Source: Dehalococcoidia bacterium UBA1141
Lineage (GTDB): Bacteria; Chloroflexota; Dehalococcoidia; Lucifugimonadales; UBA3495
NCBI GenBank assembly: GCA_002311385.1
Contig: DCAE01000143.1
Span: 39,813 to 50,235 of the forward strand
Direction: 5' to 3'
Length of the DNA stretch: 10,423 bases
Shown: in pieces, positions 1 to 6,713 of the stretch
Layout: the number at the start of each line of letters is the position of its first letter
Position numbering within the stretch: position 1 is the stretch's first letter
Position numbers and translations under genes: made by a program
The notes under the pieces: generated by a model
What the model saw: only the letters and a program-made list of their open reading frames with translations
Told to the model about the DNA's origin: nothing
Databases searched by the model: none

Positions 1-1776
1 GCTCTGGTGGCTGGCACTAAATACCGGGGCGAGTTTGAAGAGCGGCTCAAGAAAGTTATCGAAGAGATAAAGGCATCCGGCAACTGTGTCCTGTTCATTG
101 ATGAAATCCACACTATTGTGGGCGCTGGTGCAGCCGAAGGTGCCGTGGATGCTTCCAATATCCTCAAACCATCACTGGCAAGGGGTGAGCTCCAGTGCAT
201 TGGCGCCACGACCTTGGACGACTACCGCAAGTATGTGGAGCGAGACCCGGCATTGGAACGGCGGCTCCAACCAGTGAAGGTTGAAGAGCCTTCACACGAA
301 GACACTATTCAAATCCTCATGGGAATTAGGTCCCGTTACGAGGACCACCACAAAGTTGATATCACCGATGAAGCGATCAAGTCGGCAGCGACGCTGGCCT
401 CACGTTTCATCCCCGACCGCTTCCTTCCGGATAAGGCAATCGACTTGATTGACGAAGCAGGATCGAAGGTAAGGCTCCGGGGCAGTGTCACGCCACCTTC
501 CCTAAAAGAAGCCATGCAAGTTGTTGAGCAGGTGCGCAAAGAGAAAGCCGAAGCCATTGCGTCACAGCAATATGAGGCAGCCGCTGAGTTGCGCGACCGG
601 GAACTTCATGCCAACGAAAACCTGGAAGCTCTGGAAAAGGAATGGCAGGAAGGTCGGGACAAAGAGCGGGCCGTGGTAACGGACGATGACATTGCAGAAG
701 TTGTCAGCATGTGGACCGGAATCCCGGTAACCAGGCTGGCGGCGGAAGAAACGGAACGCCTCCTTCGAATGGAAGAAGACATTCACAAGCGCATCATCGG
801 GCAGGACGAGGCCATCGTAAACATTTCCAAATCCGTTCGACGGGCTCGGGCAGGTCTCAAAGATCCGCGCAGGCCCATCGGCGTGTTCTTGTTCCTCGGA
901 CCGACGGGTGTAGGCAAGACGGAGTTGGTTCGGGCCATGGCTGAATTCATGTTCGGCAACGAAGACAACATGATTCGGCTGGACATGTCCGAGTTCCAAG
1001 AACGGCATACCGTGGCGCGGCTGATAGGCGCGCCTCCGGGCTACGTCGGCTACGACGAGGGTGGACAATTGACCGAAGGCGTCCGCCGAAAGAATTACTG
1101 TGCCATCCTGTTGGACGAGATAGAAAAAGCTCACCCCGAGGTGTTCAACATCCTCCTGCAAATCTTTGACGCTGGTCAATTGACCGACGCCAGAGGCCGC
1201 AAGGTGGATTTCCGGAACTCGATTCTGGTGATGACCAGCAACTTGGGCTCCGACCTTATTAAGCGGGAAACGTCGATGGGCTTCAACATCAAGTCCGACG
1301 AAGCGCAGACCGATGAGGGCTCATACCAACGGATGAAGGATAAAGTCATGGAGGAAGTCAAACGCTTCTTCCGCCCGGAATTCCTAAACCGTATTGATGC
1401 CACCGTCGTGTTCCACCAGTTGACCCGTGCGGAAATCTTGGCCATCGTGGACTTAATGATGAACCAAGTGCGTGGGGAGCTGTCCGAGAAGAATATCCAG
1501 ATGGAAGTTACCGACAAGGTTCGGGACCACTTGGGCGAAAACGGCTTCGACCCCGTTCTGGGTGCGCGTCCTCTGCGCAGACTCATCCAGAACGAGATAG
1601 AAGACCTTCTGTCGGAAGAGCTGTTGAGTGGCCGGATAAACGAAGGCGACACCGTGATAATCGACTTCGAGGACGACATCGTCACTTGTCGTACCAAGGA
1701 GAAGGTAGACGCTGAGCCTGAGCCAGCGGCGGAAGAACCCGAAGAGACTCCAGCCGAAGCCGAAGCTACAGCCTAA
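1..1776 (+). CDS. clpC: ATP-dependent unfoldase ClpC, C-terminal part (5' end cut by window)
   Basis: Hsp100/AAA+ unfoldase that threads substrates into the ClpP protease in the cytosol. The reading frame is open from base 1, and its first residues (ALVAGTKYRGEFE) are internal to known ClpC, so the GTG at 7 is not a start. About 245 residues (N-domain and first Walker A) should lie outside. Visible parts are: the end of the first ATPase domain with Walker B FIDE (94-105) and the arginine-rich ERDPALERR; a UVR-type middle motif (about 541-606, QYEAAAELRDRE), which marks ClpC rather than ClpB; the second ATPase domain with Walker A GPTGVGKT (898-921), Walker B ILLDE (1105-1119), sensor 1 TSNLGS and sensor 2 GARPLRR; and an MGF tripeptide (1276-1284) at the place of the ClpP-docking VGF loop. 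It ends in an acidic Glu/Ala/Pro tail. Identification is very sure; the start is unseen. Confidence 0.96.
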   Translation, partial: ALVAGTKYRGEFEERLKKVIEEIKASGNCVLFIDEIHTIVGAGAAEGAVDASNILKPSLARGELQCIGATTLDDYRKYVERDPALERRLQPVKVEEPSHEDTIQILMGIRSRYEDHHKVDITDEAIKSAATLASRFIPDRFLPDKAIDLIDEAGSKVRLRGSVTPPSLKEAMQVVEQVRKEKAEAIASQQYEAAAELRDRELHANENLEALEKEWQEGRDKERAVVTDDDIAEVVSMWTGIPVTRLAAEETERLLRMEEDIHKRIIGQDEAIVNISKSVRRARAGLKDPRRPIGVFLFLGPTGVGKTELVRAMAEFMFGNEDNMIRLDMSEFQERHTVARLIGAPPGYVGYDEGGQLTEGVRRKNYCAILLDEIEKAHPEVFNILLQIFDAGQLTDARGRKVDFRNSILVMTSNLGSDLIKRETSMGFNIKSDEAQTDEGSYQRMKDKVMEEVKRFFRPEFLNRIDATVVFHQLTRAEILAIVDLMMNQVRGELSEKNIQMEVTDKVRDHLGENGFDPVLGARPLRRLIQNEIEDLLSEELLSGRINEGDTVIIDFEDDIVTCRTKEKVDAEPEPAAEEPEETPAEAEATA

Positions 1777-1809
1777 GCTAACCCGCTAGTTATCCAATCG
1801 AGACACTGA

Positions 1810-1839
1810 CAGAAGGCCCCGCTAATGCGGGGCCTTCTG
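1810..1839 (+). terminator. Hairpin terminator after clpC
   Basis: A perfect 13-bp inverted repeat (1810-1822 pairing with 1827-1839) closes a TAAT loop, 33 bases after the clpC stop. The stem is GC-rich (AAGGCCCCGC core). The run of T expected after an intrinsic terminator is poor (CTGTTATAAT), because that stretch doubles as a promoter -10 element. It is probably a terminator for clpC, possibly leaky. Confidence 0.75.
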
Positions 1840-1840
1840 C

Positions 1841-1849
1841 TGTTATAAT
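1841..1849 (+). promoter_or_regulatory. Extended -10 promoter element, probable radA promoter
   Basis: TGTTATAAT matches the extended -10 consensus (TG, one base, TATAAT) exactly. No recognisable -35 box sits 16-18 bases upstream, where the terminator stem and loop lie; extended -10 promoters often do without one. Transcription would begin near 1856 and give radA a leader of roughly 95 bases. Inferred from sequence match only. Confidence 0.5.
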
Positions 1850-1939
1850 CGGGCCAGTCTGATAAAGCTATAGCAATTACGCTTTTTCTCCGTCGTAGCA
1901 CTCTCTTTGAGCGTTTGACAGCCATCATCCAGCCCTCTT

Positions 1940-1945
1940 GAGGAG
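1940..1945 (+). promoter_or_regulatory. Ribosome binding site that fixes the radA start
   Basis: GAGGAG lies 7 bases before the TTG at 1953, an ideal spacing. It overlaps the codons following the alternative TTG at 1938, which has no SD of its own, so 1953 is the better start. Confidence 0.7.
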
Positions 1946-1952
1946 ACAGACC

Positions 1953-3401
1953 TTGGTCCGCCAATCTCGGAGCCCTAAGTTGGTCTTTATCTGCAAGGAA
2001 TGCGGCCACGAAAGTGCCAAGTGGATGGGTTTTTGCCCTTCGCCGGTCTGCGGTTCCGGTCTTCCTCTGGTTGAATCCAGACCGCTCCCGCCAACCTCGT
2101 CCAAACAGGGCTGGACCGACCCCCAATCCACAACCGTCCAGGAGTTGGCCCAAGTGAGCCATGAAAGCCACCCTAGGGTCGAGCTTTCATCAGGAGAACT
2201 CAATAGAGTACTGGGCGGTGGATTGGTGCCTGGGTCCGTGGTGCTCTTGGCTGGTGAGCCAGGTGTGGGCAAATCAACTTTGTTGCTGCAAATCGCCCAG
2301 GCGGTAGCCACTCAAAACCAGAAGGTGCTCTACGTCAGCGGAGAGGAATCTGCCCAACAGTTAAAAATCAGGTCCGAACGGCTGGGTTTTCCGGGAAAAG
2401 GCGTCTACCTATTCTCCGAAACCGACGTGGATTTGGTGGTCAATCAACTGGAAGAAACCAAGCCAGCATTGGGAATAGTGGATTCTATTCAGACCTTGTA
2501 TTGCCAAGATACAACATCGGGCCCCGGCAGCGTGGCCCAAGTGAGAGAAGCTGGATTGAGGTTGATGCGTTGGGCCAAACAGCGTCATGTGCCCTTGTTG
2601 TTGGCTGGTCACCTAACCAAAGATGGCTCTGTAGCAGGCCCGCGAGTGTTGGAGCACATGGTGGACGTGGTGGCCTACATGGAGTCCCAAGAATTCAGCG
2701 ACTACCGGATACTTCGCAGCACCAAAAACCGGTTCGGACCCACATCGGAAGTAGGGGTCTTTGAGATGACCGGCTTGGGACTGGTTGATGTGGCTGACCC
2801 TTCCAAGGCATTGCTTTCCCAGCGCTATGAGCAGGCGGTGGGCACGGCATTGGTGCCGGTTTTGGAAGGCAGCCGACCCATGTTGATGGAGATACAGGCT
2901 CTGACCTCTCCATCCCAGTTGCCAGTGCCCCGGAGAGTGGCCAATGGTGTGGACCACAACCGGTTATTGATGTTGGCGGCGGTGGCGTCTCGCAGAGCGG
3001 GACTGGAACTGGGGAACCAAGACATAATCGTCAGCGTTGCTGGCGGCTTTCGGGTCAGCGAACCTGCCGCCGATTTGGCCATAGTGCTGGCGTTGGCGTC
3101 AAGCATGCGCAATCAAGCATTGGATTCAAGGTTGGCGGCAATTGGTGAAGTGGGGTTGAGCGGCGAGATTCGCAGTGTGCCCCAGGCTCAGCGCCGCTTG
3201 GCTGAGATAGCCCGTCTCGGCCTTAGTTCCTGCTTAGTTTCTGAGAACGTAGTAGACGGCCTCTCTGCTCCACTGGGGATTCGGCTGATCCCGGTCAGGA
3301 CTCTGCCTCAGGCGTTCCAGGCCGTTTTGGGGAATGGCCGGGCTGCTGCCAAAGAGGATGGAGCGGAATCGGAGCTCTACCAGAGTCTCGACCCTGAATA
3401 A
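1953..3401 (+). CDS. radA: DNA repair protein RadA (Sms), branch-migration ATPase
   Basis: RecA-family ATPase/helicase that helps branch migration and processing of recombination intermediates in DNA repair. Product of 482 residues from the TTG at 1953, slightly above the usual 450-460. N-terminal zinc finger: C14-X2-C17, ten residues, then C28-X4-C33, where the family normally has CX2C. RecA-like core: Walker A GEPGVGKST (residues 101-109), Walker B ending IVDS (D177), and the RadA signature KNRFG (residues 258-262). The C-terminal third (about 300-455) is the Lon-protease-like domain, with SEPAADLAIVLAL and GEVGLSGEIRSV, used for oligomerisation rather than proteolysis. The first residues (VRQSRSPKLVFICKECG) match the family start at this TTG. 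It probably has its own promoter after the clpC terminator, and its stop is 5 bases from the stop of the convergent moaE. Confidence 0.95.
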   Translation: MVRQSRSPKLVFICKECGHESAKWMGFCPSPVCGSGLPLVESRPLPPTSSKQGWTDPQSTTVQELAQVSHESHPRVELSSGELNRVLGGGLVPGSVVLLAGEPGVGKSTLLLQIAQAVATQNQKVLYVSGEESAQQLKIRSERLGFPGKGVYLFSETDVDLVVNQLEETKPALGIVDSIQTLYCQDTTSGPGSVAQVREAGLRLMRWAKQRHVPLLLAGHLTKDGSVAGPRVLEHMVDVVAYMESQEFSDYRILRSTKNRFGPTSEVGVFEMTGLGLVDVADPSKALLSQRYEQAVGTALVPVLEGSRPMLMEIQALTSPSQLPVPRRVANGVDHNRLLMLAAVASRRAGLELGNQDIIVSVAGGFRVSEPAADLAIVLALASSMRNQALDSRLAAIGEVGLSGEIRSVPQAQRRLAEIARLGLSSCLVSENVVDGLSAPLGIRLIPVRTLPQAFQAVLGNGRAAAKEDGAESELYQSLDPE

Positions 3402-3406
3402 AAGGC

Positions 3407-3898
3407 TTAAAGCTGATGGGTGTGGGCTGACTCTGCCGCCTCTCCTGGCGGATTATGTTGGTCGGAATCAAATTCGTGGTCTTCGCAAGCTACCCAGCGG
3501 GAACTGTCTTCGAAGACTTCTTTCTTCCAGATTGGGACAATCTCTTTGATGCGATCAACCGCTGCCTGACAAGCCTCAAAGGCGTCTTTTCGGTGAGGTG
3601 AGGCCACAGCTACTACCAGGCTGGTTTCGCCGATGGGCACGGTGCCGATGCGGTGAGCGATGGCAATATCTTCCAGGCCGAATTGGGCTCGTAGCTCATC
3701 CCGCACCTCTCCCAGCTTCTTTAGGGCCATCTCTTCGTATGCTTCGTACTCCAATCGGAGCACTTGCTTGCCCTCAAAGTTGTTGCGGGTATTTCCCAAG
3801 AATGTCACCACTGCGCCGTTGGAATCACGGCGTACTTGGGCCGTGATTTTCTCCGGGTCCAGCGTGTCATGGGTTAGTTCTATCATTGATTCAGCCAT
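3407..3898 (-). CDS. moaE: Molybdopterin synthase large subunit MoaE
   Basis: Catalytic subunit of molybdopterin synthase. With thiocarboxylated MoaD it converts cyclic pyranopterin monophosphate to molybdopterin in molybdenum cofactor synthesis. Product of 163 residues. Family marks are: FLGNTRNNFEGK near the N-terminus, LEYEAYEEMA, the conserved AHRIG of the core, SPHRKDAFEAC, and the active-site segment RIKEIVPIWKKE, whose two lysines correspond to Lys119 and Lys126 of E. coli MoaE. The ATG at 3898 is chosen because GAGGAAA lies just upstream (bases 3904-3910); the same frame is open to 3976, but that extension overlaps moaD and lacks family similarity. An ATG at 3886 is possible but has no SD. 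The tail after WVACEDHEF is short and polar. It is the last gene of the operon, 47 bases after moaD. Confidence 0.94.
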   Translation of the reverse strand: MAESMIELTHDTLDPEKITAQVRRDSNGAVVTFLGNTRNNFEGKQVLRLEYEAYEEMALKKLGEVRDELRAQFGLEDIAIAHRIGTVPIGETSLVVAVASPHRKDAFEACQAAVDRIKEIVPIWKKEVFEDSSRWVACEDHEFDSDQHNPPGEAAESAHTHQL

Positions 3899-3903
3899 TG
3901 ATG

Positions 3904-3910
3904 TTTCCTC
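3904..3910 (-). promoter_or_regulatory. Ribosome binding site that fixes the moaE start
   Basis: On the minus strand GAGGAAA ends 5 bases before the ATG at 3898. This supports the shorter MoaE over the 189-residue open frame that begins inside moaD. Confidence 0.65.
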
Positions 3911-3945
3911 GAATTCCCATCGAAGTTTCCCCTGGATTCCCGGAA

Positions 3946-4191
3946 CTATCCGCCGCTGACCGGTGGTATGAGGCAAATGTCGTCACCGTTTTTCAGCACC
4001 GTGTCCGGCTCAGCATAATCGGTGTTTACGGCCACCACGATGTCCACTTCAGGCGGCGCCAATCGCGGAAATAGGCGTCGCATCTCGCTGGTCAAATCAG
4101 CTACTGTGGCGCCTTCCGGCAATTCCAGCTGGTGAGTGTTGGCTCCGGCCCTTTCCCGGTATAAGGCGAAAAATCTGACAACCAATTCCAT
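3946..4191 (-). CDS. moaD: Molybdopterin synthase sulfur-carrier subunit MoaD
   Basis: Ubiquitin-like sulfur carrier. Its C-terminal Gly-Gly is adenylated and thiocarboxylated, then gives sulfur to the precursor bound on MoaE. Product of 81 residues, the usual family size. It opens MELVVRFFALYRERAG, the standard MoaD first strand and helix, and ends IPPVSGG with the essential terminal Gly-Gly. The ATG at 4191 is taken because it aligns with family starts; a TTG at 4209 would add six residues. Neither has a clear SD, unlike most neighbours. A GATAAT box at 4198-4203 (minus strand) lies so close to the ATG that, if it is a promoter, the transcript would be nearly leaderless. It lies 33 bases after the SDR gene and 47 bases before moaE. 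Confidence 0.93.
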   Translation of the reverse strand: MELVVRFFALYRERAGANTHQLELPEGATVADLTSEMRRLFPRLAPPEVDIVVAVNTDYAEPDTVLKNGDDICLIPPVSGG

Positions 4192-4224
4192 TCCAGTATT
4201 ATCGCACAACGATAGTTAGGAGCG

Positions 4225-5007
4225 TCAGTGCATCACCAGCCCACCGTCAACGTTGAACGTCTGTCCGGTGATGTTTCGAGCGCCAATCCCAGCGAGAAAT
4301 ACCGCCATAGCAGCGATGTCTTCCGGGTCGTTGGCTCGGCCAATCGGGATTCTGTCTGCTCGCCTAGCCTGCAAATCGCCTACAGAAACACCCATGGACT
4401 CGGCCCGTTCCGCCATGGTGTTATCCGCCATAGCGGTTATTGTGGAGCCAGGACAGATGGCGTTGACGTTAATGTCGTATTTGCCCAGTTGGCTGGCGGC
4501 GATGTAGGTCATGGCGATTACTGCGCCCTTGCTGGCGGCATAGGCGGCATTGGAAGTACCGGAATATCCCTTTCCGGCGATGGACGCGATGTTGATGATG
4601 CGCCCGCCTCCACCTTGCTTTATTAGCTCCTTGGCAACCCGCTGCATGGTGAAGAAAGACCCTTTGGCGTTCACCCGGTGGATGCGGTCCCAGTCTTCCT
4701 CTTCAACATCCATGATATCTAGATAGCGGGTTATGCCCGCATTGTTGACCAGAATGTCGATATGGCCGAATCTGTCTACCGTCTCAAGTATCATGCGGTC
4801 AATGTCGGCCAGCTGGCCCACATCGGCGTGTATAGCCAGACTCTGCTGACCCAGTTCCCTGAGCGCGGTGCTGGTATCCTCCACTTCCGACATATTGATG
4901 TCCGACACTGCTACTTGAGCTCCATCCGAGGCAAGGGATAACGAGATTGCGCGGCCCATCCCTCTCCCGGCGCCGGTCACCAAGGCTACTTTGTTCTCGA
5001 GTGCCAT
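4225..5007 (-). CDS. Short-chain dehydrogenase/reductase (classical SDR)
   Basis: NAD(P)-dependent oxidoreductase acting on an alcohol, ketone or 3-oxoacyl type substrate; the exact substrate cannot be read from the sequence. Product of 260 residues, typical of classical SDRs. Visible: cofactor motif TGAGRGMG (residues 11-18); Asp36 at the end of the second strand, which usually means NAD(H) rather than NADP(H); NNAG (88-91); Asn113; catalytic Ser142 in NIASIAGK; Tyr156 and Lys160 (YAASK); the ICPGSTIT segment; and the C-terminal GQTFNVDGG. It resembles FabG, glucose/sorbitol and 2,3-butanediol dehydrogenases in general form. The start is 2 bases after the stop of the upstream gene and its SD is weak, so translation is probably coupled. 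Confidence 0.9.
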   Translation of the reverse strand: MALENKVALVTGAGRGMGRAISLSLASDGAQVAVSDINMSEVEDTSTALRELGQQSLAIHADVGQLADIDRMILETVDRFGHIDILVNNAGITRYLDIMDVEEEDWDRIHRVNAKGSFFTMQRVAKELIKQGGGGRIINIASIAGKGYSGTSNAAYAASKGAVIAMTYIAASQLGKYDINVNAICPGSTITAMADNTMAERAESMGVSVGDLQARRADRIPIGRANDPEDIAAMAVFLAGIGARNITGQTFNVDGGLVMH

Positions 5008-5009
5008 GT

Positions 5010-6437
5010 TTATGCCACTCTTTCCGACAAGCGGTTGAATGCACTGAACTCGGGAGAGTCCTCATCAGCAGATTGCCATGCCTGGGCGGCTAAGCCAAGG
5101 CTGGCCTTGGCATTCTCGGGTTTGCCTGTGTCGGCTTGGACACGAGCAATCCAGAAATTGTCCCTTGGAGTTTCCCGCCGACTGAGGCGTTCCCGCAGCA
5201 TGGTTTCCGCTTTGTCGAACTGTTCTGCCCTCAAATAGGCTTCCAGGAGGGTATCTTCAAACACTTCCCTCTGGGCATGACTGCCGCCCACACGGGTTAG
5301 CTGAGGGAAAACGGGCCCAATCAGCTGGGCGGCTTCACTGTATTCACCACGACCGAAGGCGGCGATGCCTTGCACCAAGGGCAACATGCATTCGGTGGCT
5401 ACCGCACTTCCTTTATCCGACAGATCTTTAAGGCCGTCGATTAGCTTGTCCATCGACGCTTCATCACCGGCAGCGGTAAAGGCTAGGGCGGCGTGAGCAT
5501 CCCGAAACGAAGGACCAGGGCGTTGGGCCGCTGGCGCCGCCAGTTCCAGCAGATCTCCCCAAGGCACCACCGGCGCAGTATTTCCGTAGATATACATGCG
5601 CCAGCACAAAGAAGCGCTGTCTGCGAGGGCTTGGTAGCTTTTGGCGGCTACTGCTGGATGAATGTCGTTTTCGTAGAGGCTCAGGGCATTTGTGTAACGC
5701 CCCATGGCCAATTGGAACAAAGCTTGGTGCCAGGACAGGTGGACTCGGTAAGCCACTCTGCGGTCGAATCCTTCAAGCCAATCGCCTAGGAAATCGGCGC
5801 CTTGAGAAATGTCGCCGGTTTCAAAATGCACGTGGGCCACAGAATGAGCAGCCACTGCATTGTCGGGCCGTATCTCCAGAGAGCGCTGGGCCAAGCGCAT
5901 ACCCTCTTCCAACATTCCGACTTCGTGAGTGGCCCAAGAGTACAGCCCCATGAAAGACCAATCGTCCCGATAGCGGGGTTCCACACTCTTCATCAGGTCA
6001 TAGAAAATAGGCGGGTAATTTGCGACGCCAGCTCCGGTACATCCTTGGACCATCAAACGCTGAGCAACGCGGAGCATGAGAGCGTCTCCGGGGAAATCGC
6101 CTATGTGCTGACGAAGCAGCGTGTACGACTCTTGGTTCTTGCCTTGAGTAAACAATTCGATTGTCTCGACGTGCTGACGTATTCGCCGTGAAGCTCCTGA
6201 AGTTAAAGCGGAGGCCCGCGAGGCGCTTTCTCTGGCCTCCGGGACTGCGACCCTAATCATCTGTACATAAGCCTTAGCTGCGTGAGCCAAGGCGAAACCT
6301 TCGTCAGCTTCAACAGCCTCTTGAAATTCTTCTTCAGCGCCATACTGCTGCGAGAGAATCATATCCAGACCTTCTGAATAATGGTCCGCAGCCTGCGGCG
6401 AGTTGGTGCCCATTGGTAGCCCGAATCGGTCATTCAT
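5010..6437 (-). CDS. TTC38/StaR-like helical-repeat protein, function unknown
   Basis: Product of 475 residues, almost wholly alpha-helical, with no signal peptide or membrane segment, so probably cytosolic. It matches the pattern of the tetratricopeptide-repeat protein 38 family (StaR-like), found in bacteria, plants and animals: an N-terminal helical pair (DHYSEGLDMILSQQYGAEEEF, about 19-40), HSVAHVHFETGD (198-209), then HLSWHQALFQLAMGRYTNAL (233-252) and ENDIHPAV. The histidine- and tryptophan-rich centre is the most conserved part of the family and could bind a ligand, though no activity is established. A StaR member occurs in a glycopeptide-antibiotic cluster, where its role was only guessed. 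The start is firm: AGGAGG lies 8 bases before the ATG. It is the first gene of the probable operon with the SDR, moaD and moaE, behind a good promoter. Confidence 0.82.
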   Translation of the reverse strand: MNDRFGLPMGTNSPQAADHYSEGLDMILSQQYGAEEEFQEAVEADEGFALAHAAKAYVQMIRVAVPEARESASRASALTSGASRRIRQHVETIELFTQGKNQESYTLLRQHIGDFPGDALMLRVAQRLMVQGCTGAGVANYPPIFYDLMKSVEPRYRDDWSFMGLYSWATHEVGMLEEGMRLAQRSLEIRPDNAVAAHSVAHVHFETGDISQGADFLGDWLEGFDRRVAYRVHLSWHQALFQLAMGRYTNALSLYENDIHPAVAAKSYQALADSASLCWRMYIYGNTAPVVPWGDLLELAAPAAQRPGPSFRDAHAALAFTAAGDEASMDKLIDGLKDLSDKGSAVATECMLPLVQGIAAFGRGEYSEAAQLIGPVFPQLTRVGGSHAQREVFEDTLLEAYLRAEQFDKAETMLRERLSRRETPRDNFWIARVQADTGKPENAKASLGLAAQAWQSADEDSPEFSAFNRLSERVA

Positions 6438-6445
6438 CTTAGGTG

Positions 6446-6451
6446 CCTCCT
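6446..6451 (-). promoter_or_regulatory. Ribosome binding site of the TTC38-like gene
   Basis: A full AGGAGG on the minus strand lies 8 bases before the ATG at 6437, the strongest SD in the window. Confidence 0.7.
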
Positions 6452-6511
6452 GTGGCTGAAATCACCCCAACGGAGCATTAAGATCGCGGAGGTCTCTGCG
6501 TGTTGATGAGG

Positions 6512-6540
6512 AGTGTAATTGGGGGCAAACATAGTGTCAA
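6512..6540 (-). promoter_or_regulatory. Sigma70-type promoter of the TTC38-SDR-moaDE operon
   Basis: Minus strand: a perfect -35 box TTGACA (6535-6540), a spacer of exactly 17 bases, and a -10 box TACACT (6512-6517), which keeps the key T, A and final T of TATAAT. Transcription would start near 6505 and leave a leader of about 70 bases before the ATG at 6437. It is the only good promoter match found upstream of this gene group. Confidence 0.6.
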
Positions 6541-6591
6541 CGCCGTGCATCGGTACATAACCAACTATACGTAACAAGATGTGCTCTGAGA

Positions 6592-6621
6592 TTGCTTACT
6601 GTGGAGTTTTCTTGCTATGCT
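6592..6621 (+). promoter_or_regulatory. Possible promoter of the hydantoinase gene
   Basis: Plus strand: TTGCTT (6592-6597), 18 bases, then TATGCT (6616-6621) preceded by TG at 6613-6614, which makes an extended -10. Transcription would begin near 6628, about 85 bases before the ATG. It is a weaker match than the divergent promoter on the other strand, with which it shares the 276-base intergenic region. Confidence 0.35.
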
Positions 6622-6713
6622 CTGGCGGAAACCCCGAAGTCGAATATACATACGGCGATTACTTTCCATTTTTAGCGTAGGTCCAGCCGAAAATTTGAAA
6701 TACGAGGTGCGGC

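Noticed and set aside
562..1179. 205-residue open frame on the minus strand inside clpC
   Set aside because: It lies wholly antisense to highly conserved ClpC ATPase sequence, has no SD and resembles no family; it is a by-product of clpC codon use.
1915..1920. Perfect TTGACA before radA as a -35 box
   Set aside because: The place for a -10 box 17 bases on holds TTGAGG within the SD region, and transcription would start inside radA.
1938..1952. TTG at 1938 as the radA start
   Set aside because: It has no SD upstream, and the GAGGAG that follows it is ideally placed for the TTG at 1953.
1773..2171. 132-residue minus-strand frame across the clpC-radA gap
   Set aside because: It covers the terminator, promoter and RadA zinc-finger coding region in antisense and has low-complexity, non-family sequence.
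3899..3976. N-terminal extension of MoaE by 26 residues
   Set aside because: It overlaps the end of moaD, lacks similarity to MoaE and an SD, while ATG 3898 has a good SD.
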